37,635 bases of DNA from CAWHNT01 sp963830775 (GTDB lineage: Bacteria > Pseudomonadota > Alphaproteobacteria > Geminicoccales > Geminicoccaceae), in contig CAWHNT010000030.1 in assembly GCA_963830775.1 (NCBI GenBank), positions 1 through 37,635 on the forward strand. Reading direction: 5' to 3'. Below the pieces are notes generated by a model that saw only the letters and a list, made by a program, of their open reading frames with translations, made no database searches and was not told the DNA's origin. Below are positions 16,134-23,901 of this stretch, one piece after another (positions within the stretch are counted from its first letter, which is position 1; each line of letters begins with the position of its first letter). The position numbers were made by a program, and so were the translations under genes.

Positions 16134-16621
16134 CTAGCTTGCAAAACTTAGACCCTATCGACCACATCGCTATCAACGATGTCCTTTGCCGCTTCTTCGC
16201 AGCATTCGATGAGCGGGATTGGACGGCAATGGATAGCTGTCTCGCGCCCGAAGTGTTCATCGACTATTCTTCATCAGGGCGCGAGCAGCCCCGCGCAATG
16301 AGTGGCTCCGAGTTTGTTCAGCGTCGGCGAGATGCAGTCGATACCCTAGCAAAGCATCACAGCTTCTCTAACCTGCTGCTTTCGAGAGAAGCAGATACCG
16401 TGAGGGGGCGCTGCAACTATCTAATCCTGAGGTTTGATCGTGACTTCAGGGGACCCGGTGAGAATTTCTACCATTCTTGCGGAGCATACGAGTTCTTGTT
16501 CAGCAAGGCTCATGGCCCGTGGAAGATCACCAGCATAGTGCAAAGGGCGCTACAGAGTTGGGGTAATTCCCAGCTTCATGGAGGAACGCGCAAGGCTGAA
16601 GTCCGAAACGCCAAGTCATGA
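16130..16621 (+). CDS. NTF2-like/SnoaL-type protein
   Basis: Protein of 163 aa with the cone-shaped NTF2/SnoaL fold pattern: DHIAINDVLCRFFAAFDERDWTAMDSCLAPEVFIDYSS at the start and a strand run ending GPWKITSIVQRALQSWGN. Such proteins are aldol-condensing, dehydratase or ligand-binding enzymes; which applies is unknown. Base composition is visibly lower in GC than its neighbours, with more A/T third positions, suggesting separate acquisition. The ATG overlaps the stop of the nitronate monooxygenase stump and has no strong ribosome site. Confidence 0.8.
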   Translation: MTSLQNLDPIDHIAINDVLCRFFAAFDERDWTAMDSCLAPEVFIDYSSSGREQPRAMSGSEFVQRRRDAVDTLAKHHSFSNLLLSREADTVRGRCNYLILRFDRDFRGPGENFYHSCGAYEFLFSKAHGPWKITSIVQRALQSWGNSQLHGGTRKAEVRNAKS

Positions 16622-16790
16622 GTTTTGCATAGAGATCCCAAGGTTCGCTGCATCGCCCTGACATGTCCGTCGAGTTCAATTCCGCCTAGCACCAAGGGCA
16701 GCAGGCGCGTGTGGTCATAGACGGTAGTCTTTCCTTGGAGATATTGTATCTATTCCTGCCGCTGTTTTGCCCCATGTCCATCAGCCCGTG

Positions 16791-16940
16791 TGAATCACTT
16801 CAGGTCGCATTCCCCGCCGCTTGAGGCGTCAAGCGCTCGCGCCAGCGAGCCCGACGTCCGGCTCACCGTTATACGAGAGCGGCTCTCCGTGTCTCTCCAA
16901 AGACCCCGCCCAAAAGGCGGGGATCCTTTATTACCCGAAG
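16791..16940 (+). repeat. Left copy of an inverted repeat pair flanking the second enolase-superfamily gene
   Basis: The core 16791-16867 matches the reverse complement of 18172-18247 at about 65 of 77 positions, including GGTCGCATTCCCCG and CGCTCGCGCCAGCGAG. Toward the gene it is followed by a hairpin (CCCCGCC-CAAAA-GGCGGGG, about 16904-16922) and ATCCTTTATTACC, again mirrored on the right. No gene is supported between 16622 and 16960. The hairpin could act as a terminator or be part of a transposon end. Confidence 0.6.
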
Positions 16941-16960
16941 CTGAGCCCCTGGGAGGAACC

Positions 16961-18106
16961 ATGACCACTCGCATCGTCCGCGCCGAGAGCTTCGTCTGCC
17001 GTGCGCCCATCGCCGTACCCGTGGTCACCGCCTTCGGCGCGATGGCGGAGCGGGTCGCGGTCTTCGTGCGCCTCACGGACGCGGACGGCGTGAGCGGCTG
17101 GGGCGAGATCTGGTCCAACTTCCCGACCCTCGGCGCGGAGCACCGGGCGCGGCTGTTCGACGCCTTCGTCGCGCCCCGTTTGGTGGGCCTCACCATCCGC
17201 GATCCCGCCGCCTTCTGGGCCGAGACGGACCGAGCCCTCCACCTGTGGGGGTTGCAGGCGGGCGAGCCGGGCGCCTTCTCGGCCGCCCTTGCCGGTGCCG
17301 ACATCGCGCTGCACGACCTGCTGGCGCGTCGTGCCGGGGTGCCGCTCTGGCGCTGGTTCGGCGGGAATGACGGCGGACCGGTGCCGGTCTACGCGAGCGG
17401 CCTGAATCCGGATGCGCAGGCCCTGGCGCAGGTCGACGAGGCACGCTCTGCCTCGCACCGCGCGTTCAAGATCAAGATCGGCTTCGGCGAGGAGCGCGAT
17501 CTCGCCACGCTGCGTCCCGTCTTCGCGGGCCTTGGGGCCGGCGAGCGGGTAATGGTGGACATCAACCAGGGCTGGGAGCTCCGCACCGCGACGCGCATGG
17601 TGCGCGTGCTGGGCGAGTTCCCGCTGACGTGGATCGAGGAGCCGCTCGCCTGCGACCGGCCCGCCTGGGAGTGGGGCCAGGTGGCCGGCGCGAGCACGGC
17701 GCCGCTGGCGGCCGGCGAGAACCTGCGCGGCGCGCTGGAATTCCACCGAACGCTCGCGGGTTCCCACCTCGGCTTCGTGCAGCCGGACTGCTGCAAGTGG
17801 GGTGGTGCCTCGGCCACCCTGCCGGTGGCGCGCGCCGTCGTGGCCACGGGGCGCGCCTACTGCCCGCACTTCCTCGGGGGCGGGATCGGTCAGCTCGCCT
17901 CGCTGCACCTGCTCGCCGCCGTGCGCGGCCGTGGGATGCTTGAGATGGACGCGAACCCCAACCCGCTGCGCACCCTGCTGATCGACCCGGTCTTGCGGGT
18001 GACGGACGGCATGGTGGCCGTGCCGGCAACCCCAGGGCTCGGCATCGAGCCGGATGTCGAAGAGCTCGGGCACTATGTCGTGCTGAAGACGCAGCGAGAC
18101 GTCTGA
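16961..18106 (+). CDS. Enolase-superfamily enzyme, mandelate racemase-type (second copy, probable mobile cassette)
   Basis: Enzyme of 381 aa. Catalytic residues: FKIKIG (Lys170, Lys172), metal ligands Asp200 (MVDINQG), Glu226 (WIEEP) and Glu253 (GEN), Asp276 (VQPDCCKWGG) and His303 (YCPHFLGGGIGQ). The KxK plus Asp/His pair is the arrangement of the mandelate racemase and acid-sugar dehydratase groups, unlike the Lys/Lys enzyme in the tau operon, so the two are not duplicates. ATG 16961 has a strong ribosome site (GGGAGGAACC). It stands alone, bounded by diverged inverted repeats with hairpins. Substrate unknown. Confidence 0.9.
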   Translation: MTTRIVRAESFVCRAPIAVPVVTAFGAMAERVAVFVRLTDADGVSGWGEIWSNFPTLGAEHRARLFDAFVAPRLVGLTIRDPAAFWAETDRALHLWGLQAGEPGAFSAALAGADIALHDLLARRAGVPLWRWFGGNDGGPVPVYASGLNPDAQALAQVDEARSASHRAFKIKIGFGEERDLATLRPVFAGLGAGERVMVDINQGWELRTATRMVRVLGEFPLTWIEEPLACDRPAWEWGQVAGASTAPLAAGENLRGALEFHRTLAGSHLGFVQPDCCKWGGASATLPVARAVVATGRAYCPHFLGGGIGQLASLHLLAAVRGRGMLEMDANPNPLRTLLIDPVLRVTDGMVAVPATPGLGIEPDVEELGHYVVLKTQRDV

Positions 18107-18247
18107 CCCGGATCGATAAAGAACCCCGCCCCAAGGGGGGGATATTGAGGAGGTGAGCCAATCCCGTCTATGGTGAGCAAGACGTCGGTCTCGCTGGCGC
18201 GAGCGATGAGCGCCGCAAGCGACGGGGAATGCGACCCGAAGCAATTC
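18107..18247 (-). repeat. Right copy of the inverted repeat pair, with terminator-like hairpin
   Basis: Reverse-complement copy of the 16791-16940 repeat. The hairpin CCCCGCC-CCAA-GGGGGGG begins about 18 bases after the stop of the enolase-superfamily gene and may end its transcript, although no long T run follows. The core is at 18172-18247. It continues into a transposase-like remnant on the minus strand. Confidence 0.6.
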
Positions 18248-18306
18248 AGCAGGCGAAAGAGCGTGCGGCGCTCCTTGAGGGTGAAGTGGCGGTAGGGCCG
18301 GTCCAT
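18232..18306 (-). pseudogene. Possible IS30-like transposase N-terminal remnant
   Basis: The minus strand from ATG 18306 reads MDRPYRHFTLKERRTLFRLL, which looks like the start of IS30-type transposases (Y-x-H-F/L-T-x-x-E-R). The similarity stops after about 22 residues, where the flanking repeat begins. This suggests that the repeat pair derives from an IS end. Too short for a firm assignment. Confidence 0.35.
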
Positions 18307-18343
18307 GCTGTGTCTCCAGCACTAAGCTCCTGGAAAGCCTAGA

Positions 18344-19252
18344 TTGTCGCATTTCGCGCTGGAATCCACCCTCGCGGTCGCGCTCGCCGATCTCCCCGAA
18401 GGAGAGGACTTCGGGCTTTCGATTTCGGTGGTCGAACGCATCGATGATCCCGTACGGCTTTTGGATCAACTCGTTCGAGCGTCGCTCGGCAGCCCGTTTC
18501 GACGGTTGGAAGAGACGGTCAAAGAGAACCTGCTTCTCGCGTCAGGGATCGATCCGCACCGTCCATCCACAAAGTCGCTCATCATGCCGAGCGGCGCGAA
18601 GGATCGCACACCATCGTCGCTCGTCGAGAAATACCTTCGCGGTACACCGTTCGTCGGTTTCTTCCGCATGACCGCGCCGTTCAACATTCCCTTCTCAGCT
18701 CGCTTCGAGCACACGCACATCGTTGGCGGTTCCGGTCACGGCAAGACGCAGCTTTTGCAAAGCCTGATCCTGCGCGACATCGAACAACTTGCTCAGGGTC
18801 GCGGCAGCATCGTCGTGATCGACAGCCAAGGCGACATGATCCGCACGATCTTGAACCTCTCTGAGCTCTCCCCTTCTGCGGATGAGAGCCTTGCCGATCG
18901 CGTCGTGCTCATCGATCCGAATGACGTCGAGCATCCGCCGGCCTTGAACCTCTTCGACTTCGGTCTCGAGCGCCTCGAGCGCTACAGTGCGGTCGAACGC
19001 GAGAAGCTCATCAACGGTGCCATCGCGCTCTATGAGTACATGTTCGGTGCGCTGCTCGGTGCCGATCTCACCCAGCGGCAAGGTGTGATCTTCCGCTATC
19101 TCGCGCGCCTTATGATGGTCGTACCAGGTGCGACCATCCACACGCTGCGCGAGTTTATGGAAGACCCAGAAGCGACGCGACCGCACCTTGCAAAGCTTGA
19201 TCCGACGAGCCCCTGGCCAATCTGGCTTCCCCCTGACGTCCCTCGCTCGTGA
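18344..19252 (+). pseudogene. Conjugation-type (VirD4/TraD or HerA-like) P-loop ATPase, C-terminally truncated
   Basis: About 300 residues remain. HTHIVGGSGHGKTQLLQSLI carries a Walker A motif (GGSGHGKT), GSIVVIDSQGDMIRTIL a Walker B, followed by DRVVLIDPNDVEHPPALNLFDFG, typical of TraD-like or DUF87 helicases that handle DNA during transfer. The C-terminal motor residues are missing, the frame ending at 19252 where the IS256 element is inserted. The start is uncertain: TTG 18344 is the first candidate and the true N-terminus may have been removed by the adjoining repeat. Lower GC and different codon use hint at a plasmid or integrative element origin. Confidence 0.65.
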
Positions 19253-19255
19253 GGT

Positions 19256-20692
19256 GGTGCCGTCGCGAGGTGGGTTGGAATTGAGGGTGGCGTAGTCTCC
19301 GGGTTGTCCAACCCCATTGACCCCGGCGTTGGCGCGCCGGGCTGGAGACCACGCCATGCCGGACGCTACTACGAAGCGGGATGCCCTTCAGCCTGGGGCC
19401 GCAGAAGTGGCCTCGCTCTTCGTCGACTGGTTCGACCCGATCGAGGCGGCCTTGCGGGATCGGGTTCGGGCGTTCATCGAGACGATGATCTCGAGCGAGC
19501 TGGACGCGGCGCTTGCCCGACCGCGCTATGCGCGACGGCCGGCAGGCCAAGGCGGCGAGGGGGTAGCGGCCGAGGTCGTGGGTCACCGGCACGGCTGCCG
19601 GACGCGCACCCTGACCGGCACCTTCGGGATGACCGAGGTAAGCGTGCCGCGCGCCCGCATCGCTGCCGGGGACGGCAGGACGGTCGAGTGGAAGAGCAAG
19701 GCGCTCAAGGCCTACCAGCGCCGCACGAAGACCGCCGACGCGCTGATCGCCGGGGTCTACCTGGCCGGCACCAACACCCGTCGGGTACGCCGCGCGCTGC
19801 TGGCGCTCTTCGGTGGCACGGTCGGCAAGGACGTGGTCAGCCGTACCTGGCGCAGGATCAAGAGCGACTGGGAGGCCTGGAACGGCCGTGATCTTGCGGG
19901 CGAGCCGATCGTGCGGCTGATCCTCGACGGCACGGTCGTCCGGGTCAGGCTCGACCGCAAGGCCAGCAACATCTCTCTCCTGGTGGCCCTCGGCGTCCGT
20001 ACCGACGGCCAGAAGGTGCTGCTGGCGGTCAAGAACATGGGCGGCGAGAGCGAGGCCGCCTGGCGGGCGCTGCTCGACGATCTCGCTGCTCGCGGGCTGC
20101 GGGCGCCCGAGCTGCTCATCATCGATGGTGCGCCCGGTCTGGAGAAGGCGTTGGCCGGCCTCTGGCCTGACGTGCCGGCGCAGCGCTGTACTGTCCACAA
20201 GCACAGGAACCTGCTGGCCCACGCCCCCGACAAGCTGCACGAGGAGGTCTCGGCCGACTACCAGGACATGATCTACGCCGCGACCGTCAAGGAGGTCGAG
20301 CAGCGCCGCAAGGCCTTCCTGCGCAAGTGGCGGCTCAAGTGCCGGGCGGTCGCCGACAGCCTGGAGGAGGCCGGCGAGCGTCTCTTCGCCTTCACCCGGT
20401 TGCCGACCAGCCAATGGAAGTCGGCACGAACGACCAATGCCATTGAGCGCCTGCACGAGGAGTTCAAGCGTCGGATCAAGACACAGACCGTGCTACCCGC
20501 CGCCGAGACCGCGGCCATGCTGTTCTGGGCGCTGCTCGCCTCAGGCCAGATCACCATGCGCAAGGTCGATGGATGGCAGAGCCTCGCCGAGCCGGCCACA
20601 ACGCTCCCGATTGACCTCGCCGCCTGATCCGACCACCCTACCAGCCCTGGAGATCACGCTCAGCCAATTCCCACCACATCCGCGACGGCACC
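19256..20692 (+). mobile_element. IS256-family insertion sequence
   Basis: The ends carry inverted repeats beginning GGTGCCGTCGCG on both sides (19256-19267 and complement 20681-20692), about 22 of 28 positions identical overall. The flanks share a perfect 8-bp direct repeat CGTGAGGT (19248-19255 and 20693-20700), which is the target duplication size of this family. Length is 1,437 bp. The insertion is at the broken end of the conjugation-type ATPase. Confidence 0.92.
19356..20627 (+). CDS. IS256-family (mutator-type) transposase
   Basis: Intact transposase of 423 aa. The catalytic triad is visible: Asp191 (RLILDGTVV), Asp257 (LLIIDGAPGLEKAL) and Glu364 (TTNAIERLHEEFKRRIK). The C-x2-H element of the insertion domain is RCTVHKHRNLL near 278. 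Length and motif order match the family, so the element may be active. ATG 19356 lies 100 bases inside the left end. Confidence 0.94.
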   Translation: MPDATTKRDALQPGAAEVASLFVDWFDPIEAALRDRVRAFIETMISSELDAALARPRYARRPAGQGGEGVAAEVVGHRHGCRTRTLTGTFGMTEVSVPRARIAAGDGRTVEWKSKALKAYQRRTKTADALIAGVYLAGTNTRRVRRALLALFGGTVGKDVVSRTWRRIKSDWEAWNGRDLAGEPIVRLILDGTVVRVRLDRKASNISLLVALGVRTDGQKVLLAVKNMGGESEAAWRALLDDLAARGLRAPELLIIDGAPGLEKALAGLWPDVPAQRCTVHKHRNLLAHAPDKLHEEVSADYQDMIYAATVKEVEQRRKAFLRKWRLKCRAVADSLEEAGERLFAFTRLPTSQWKSARTTNAIERLHEEFKRRIKTQTVLPAAETAAMLFWALLASGQITMRKVDGWQSLAEPATTLPIDLAA

Positions 20693-20770
20693 CGTGAGGT
20701 CACGCTAGAGGCGCTACTGCCAGCCCGGCAATGCCTTCGTGCTTGGCAGGAGCCGCCGGCACGGGCGGCA

Positions 20771-20808
20771 GGCTCATTTAGCGCTGCGATTTTGGGGCCA
20801 AATAGCGG
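20771..20808 (+). repeat. IS21-like terminal motif, copy A
   Basis: The sequence begins GGCTCATTTAGCG, then has GGGCCAAATAG after an 11-base variable part. A second copy with the same start and GGGCCAGATAG is at 28794-28834, and a shorter copy (TTAGCGGTGCGATTT) lies just beyond the ISL3 element at about 22566. It resembles the end of an IS21-type element, but no istA or istB gene is present. The ISL3 element interrupts it. Confidence 0.4.
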
Positions 20809-22562
20809 CTCTTCCGCACTTTCGGTGCAGGCTGCTGGTGGTGACGTGAGCTTGAGTGGCCAAGCCGCCGGTCAGACCGTGAGGATGCGCCGGCGGAGCA
20901 GGTCGAAGCCGGCGCGGCCGTACATCTGACGCTTGATCGTCTTCAGCCGGTTGATCTGGCCCTCGACCGGGCTCGTGCTCCAGGGCAGGACGAGGGCCGC
21001 GCGCACCGCCGCCAAGTCCTGGCGCAGGCCGCGGGCGAAGGAGGCGAGCCCGCTCGCTGCGGCGGCGTCCAGCCAGCCGTCGAGCCGGCCCCCGTCCTTG
21101 TCCCGCACCATGCGGGCGAAGGCGACCGCCAGCTCGGCGGCTTCGGCCAGCTCGGGCGTCGTCGTGCGTACCAGTGCGACGAGCCGGCGGTCGTCCGGCC
21201 CCAGCTCCTTCGGCTCGGTGGTCAGCAGGCGTGCGAGACGCCGGCCGGAGGGCACCCGCAGCGGGGACGGTCTCCGGGCGGCCGCGCTCTCCCGGCGCCG
21301 AGTGCCCTCCGCCCACCGGCTCACGACGCCGGGCCGACCCGTGAAGCCCCGCCCCCGCAGCTCACGCCAGAGCGCGCTGGCGTTGCGGCAGCCCTCTCGC
21401 CAACGGCGCTCGAGGTAGCCGCGGTGTGCGTCGAGGATGCCGGCGCGCCTCGGCTTGCGCCAAGTCGGGACGCTGTCGCGGCGCAGCCAGCGCTTGACCG
21501 TCGAGCGCGACAGGCCGGTCGCGGCGGCGATGCCGTCGAGGGCCAAGCCCCGGCCGCGCAACGCCACAACTTGGTCGAACCGTGCCTGCCGCGCGGCGAG
21601 CCTGTCACGCTGGCCCTGCTCGAGCTTGGTCAATGGCAGACGCGGCAGCGCTGCTGGGACCGCGTCGCTGGCCTTTCTGGCAGCCGGGGCCGCCTTGGCG
21701 GCCGCCCGGAGGCGGGCGTGGTATCGGTCGGCCACTTGCCGCAGGGCGTCGCTCATGTTCGTGAGCAGGTGCCAGCGATCGGCGACCTGGGTAGCCTCGG
21801 GCGCACCTTGCCGGGCGCCGTCGGCGTAGGCGCCGGCGCGGTCACGGGCGATCACCTCGACGCCTGGGTGACGCTCAAGCCAGCCGGCCAGGGCCGCGGC
21901 CGAGCGGTCTGGCAGGAGGTCGACGACACGGTTCTTCTCCAGGTCGCAGAGGATGGTGCCGTAGCGCTGCCCGCGCCGCCACGCCCAATCATCCACGCCC
22001 AGCACGCGGGGTGGCGTGATTGGCTCGGCGCCGGCCGCCCGCACAAGGCGCAGGAGCGTGTCGCCGCTGACCGGCATCGCCAGCTTCCCGGCCAAGCGTG
22101 ATCCGGGCTCACCGCCGAGCGCCAAGCCGATGCTCGTCTGCGCCTCGCGCAGGCGCACGGTCCGGCGCGCCTTGGACAGCGTCACCCCGGGCAGGCGCTC
22201 GGCGAAGATCGCCCGGGGGCACGCGGCGTTGGCGCAGCGCAGGCGGCGGACCTGCACCCGCAGCTCGACGACCCGACCCTGCCAGGGTAGGTCGGCGAGG
22301 CGGCGCTGATAGGTGCTGTGCCTCCTGGTGGACGGACAGGCGCAGGCAGGGCACGGCACCGCATCCTGGCCTGGGTGGGTGACGAGGACGATGCGCTCGG
22401 CGCCGGGGAGCAGCCGGTCGACAGTCAGGCCGGCCGGGACGAAGCGAGAGGACGGATGCGGGCAACGGGGACGATCAGGTCGGGCGGAAGGGTGCGGATC
22501 TAGCTCATATGGCCCTCAGCAGCTCCCGCCCCCATCCGCTGCACCGAAAGTGCGGAAGAGCC
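20807..22562 (-). mobile_element. ISL3-family insertion sequence
   Basis: Perfect terminal inverted repeats of 24 bases at 20807-20830 and 22539-22562, starting GGCTCTTCCGCAC, the typical start of ISL3 ends. The flanking 8-mers are CAAATAGC and CAATTAGC, an imperfect target duplication (7 of 8). One transposase gene fills the 1,756-bp element. Confidence 0.9.
20872..22465 (-). CDS. ISL3-family transposase (frameshift near the N-terminus)
   Basis: The main frame (ATG 22359 to 20872, 495 aa) has the zinc-binding head (PCPACACPSTRRHSTYQRRL, ADLPWQGRVVELRVQVRRLRCANAACPRAIFAERLPG), the DDE domain (RVLGVDDWAWRRGQRYGTIL, GVEVIARDRAGAYADGAR, QVADRWHLLTNMSDALR) and the final LPWSTSPVEGQINRLKTIKRQMYGRAG. 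The family usually begins earlier. Frame evidence supports TTG 22465 (MPASVLSL) joining, after one extra base near 22442, to VPAGLTVDRLLPGAERIVLVTH. Hence the gene is probably about 530 codons with one frame break. Confidence 0.88.
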
Positions 22563-22829
22563 CAATTAGCGGTGCGATTTACACGTAGGCGCTGCTACCA
22601 ACTGTCCCTTTCGTCCCTTTATGGGACAGTATGGTAAGCTGGGTCTATGAAGATCAAGGCGCTGCGCAGCGACGCATAGGATGCTACTCATTTTGTGCCG
22701 ACTGCCGCGTCGGGCTCCCTCGCGGGACGGTGCCGGATCGGTGGACGCCGTCCCCGCGCATGCTTACCTGAAGACAGGCCGACGCCCGACGGGGCGCGGC
22801 CGCCGATCTCGACCAGGGAGGAACGAGCC
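22563..22829. promoter_or_regulatory. Intergenic region upstream of the Hsp20 pair, with a dyad
   Basis: A long inverted repeat ACTGTCCC-N14-GGGACAGT lies at about 22599-22628, followed 18 bases later by a short open frame (MKIKALRSDA-stop) without other support. The dyad could be an operator left from a lost small gene. The Hsp20 gene has a good ribosome site (GGGAGGAACGAGCC). No sigma-32 or RpoE-type promoter was recognised with confidence. Confidence 0.3.
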
Positions 22830-23264
22830 ATGGCCAGCATGCGCCCCTTCGGCTTCCCCGGCGGCGCGGATCCCTTCCGCGAGCTGCGCCGCCTCCAGGA
22901 GGAGATGGACCGCCTCGCGGGCGCCTTCACCCCCGCCGCCGCCGGTTTCCCTGCCGTGAACCTCTACGCCGGCCGCGACGGGATCGCGGTCTTGGCCGAG
23001 CTGCCCGGCGTGGCAAAGGACGAGCTCGAGGTCCACGCCCACCGGGATACCCTGACCCTGCGCGGGACCCGCCGCCCGGCAGCAGAGGACGAGGCGGCCT
23101 ACCACCGGCGGGAGCGCCGAAGCGGCGCCTTCACCCGCACGATCCAGCTGCCCTTCCGGGTCGACCCGGAGCGGATCGAGGCGCGGCTCGAGAACGGGGT
23201 GCTGCAGCTGAGCCTGCAGCGGCCCGAGGAGGACAAGCCGCGCCGGATCGAGATCAAGGGCTGA
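22830..23264 (+). CDS. Hsp20/alpha-crystallin small heat shock protein
   Basis: ATP-independent chaperone of 144 aa that binds unfolding proteins. A short N-terminal arm (DPFRELRRLQEEMDRLAGAF) precedes the alpha-crystallin domain (AVNLYAGRDGIAVLAELPGVAKDELEVHAHRDTLTLRGTR ... YHRRERRSGAFTRTIQLPFRVDPERIEARLENGVLQLSL) and the end PRRIEIKG. The A-x-L-x-N-G-V-L motif is intact. ATG 22830 has a strong ribosome site. It forms an operon with the second Hsp20, 43 bases downstream. Confidence 0.94.
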   Translation: MASMRPFGFPGGADPFRELRRLQEEMDRLAGAFTPAAAGFPAVNLYAGRDGIAVLAELPGVAKDELEVHAHRDTLTLRGTRRPAAEDEAAYHRRERRSGAFTRTIQLPFRVDPERIEARLENGVLQLSLQRPEEDKPRRIEIKG

Positions 23265-23307
23265 CCCTCATCCCCGTCCAACGCCAGCCAGCCGAACGGA
23301 GGTCGAC

Positions 23308-23737
23308 ATGCCCAAGACCCCGACCACCACGAGCCCCGCCCGCGGCACCGAGGCGGAGCGCGTGCCCGCCGTGCCGCCGGAGGGCACCGAGCGCACCCGT
23401 GACCGGCCGGTCTACGTGCCGCGGGTCGACATCGTCGAGACCGAGGACGCGCTCGAGATCCTCGCCGACATGCCCGGCGTCACCCGCGATAGCGTCGAGG
23501 TCACGCTCGAGCAGCGGGTGCTGAGCATCCGCGGCCGGGCCGAGCACCTCGGTGCCGGAAGGCATGGCGCCACTCTACCTCGAGTACGAGCCCGGCGACT
23601 ACGAGCGGGGCTTCACCCTGTCGGACGCGGTCGATCCCGCCGGCATCTCGGCGCGGGTCCACGGCGGGGTGCTGCACCTGCGGCTGCCGAAGGCGGGCCC
23701 GGCCAAGCTGCAGCGGATCGAGGTCAAGGCCGACTGA
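23308..23737 (+). CDS. Second Hsp20-family protein (one frameshift)
   Basis: The first frame gives a proline/threonine-rich arm and the start of the alpha-crystallin domain (VYVPRVDIVETEDALEILADMPGVTRDSVEVTLEQRVLSIRGRAEH). After about 23550 the frame changes by one base to PEGMAPLYLEYEPGDYERGFTLSDAVDPAGISARVHGGVLHLRLPKAGPAKLQRIEVKAD. Together they make a typical 142-residue protein, so a single indel explains the break. GVLHLRLPK is the expected hallmark motif. Most likely the co-transcribed partner of the first Hsp20. Confidence 0.85.
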
Positions 23738-23746
23738 GCCGCCCGG

Positions 23747-23783
23747 CCCGCGTGCGGTATTGCCCTGCCCCGCCGCACGCGGG
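23747..23783 (+). terminator. Hairpin after the Hsp20 pair
   Basis: Perfect 11-bp arms CCCGCGTGCGG (23747-23757) and CCGCACGCGGG (23773-23783) with a 15-base loop. It starts 10 bases after the second Hsp20 stop. No T run follows, so it would be a weak intrinsic terminator or an mRNA-stabilising stem. Confidence 0.45.
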
Positions 23784-23901
23784 GCGGGGCTCTGCCGACC
23801 AGTCCTGACCCGTTCGGGATAATCCTACGGAGGTCAGGGCAAATCCGACCGCGTACGCCGGACAGGTGCTGGGTCGCTGGTTCATCGTTGCGGGAACCGT
23901 G

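Noticed and set aside
16904..16935. Intrinsic terminator for an upstream gene
   Set aside because: The hairpin is mirrored at the right-hand repeat and no gene ends just before it, so it is treated as part of the repeat pair.
16931..18469. 512-codon minus-strand frame
   Set aside because: Antisense of the enolase-superfamily gene; no motif.
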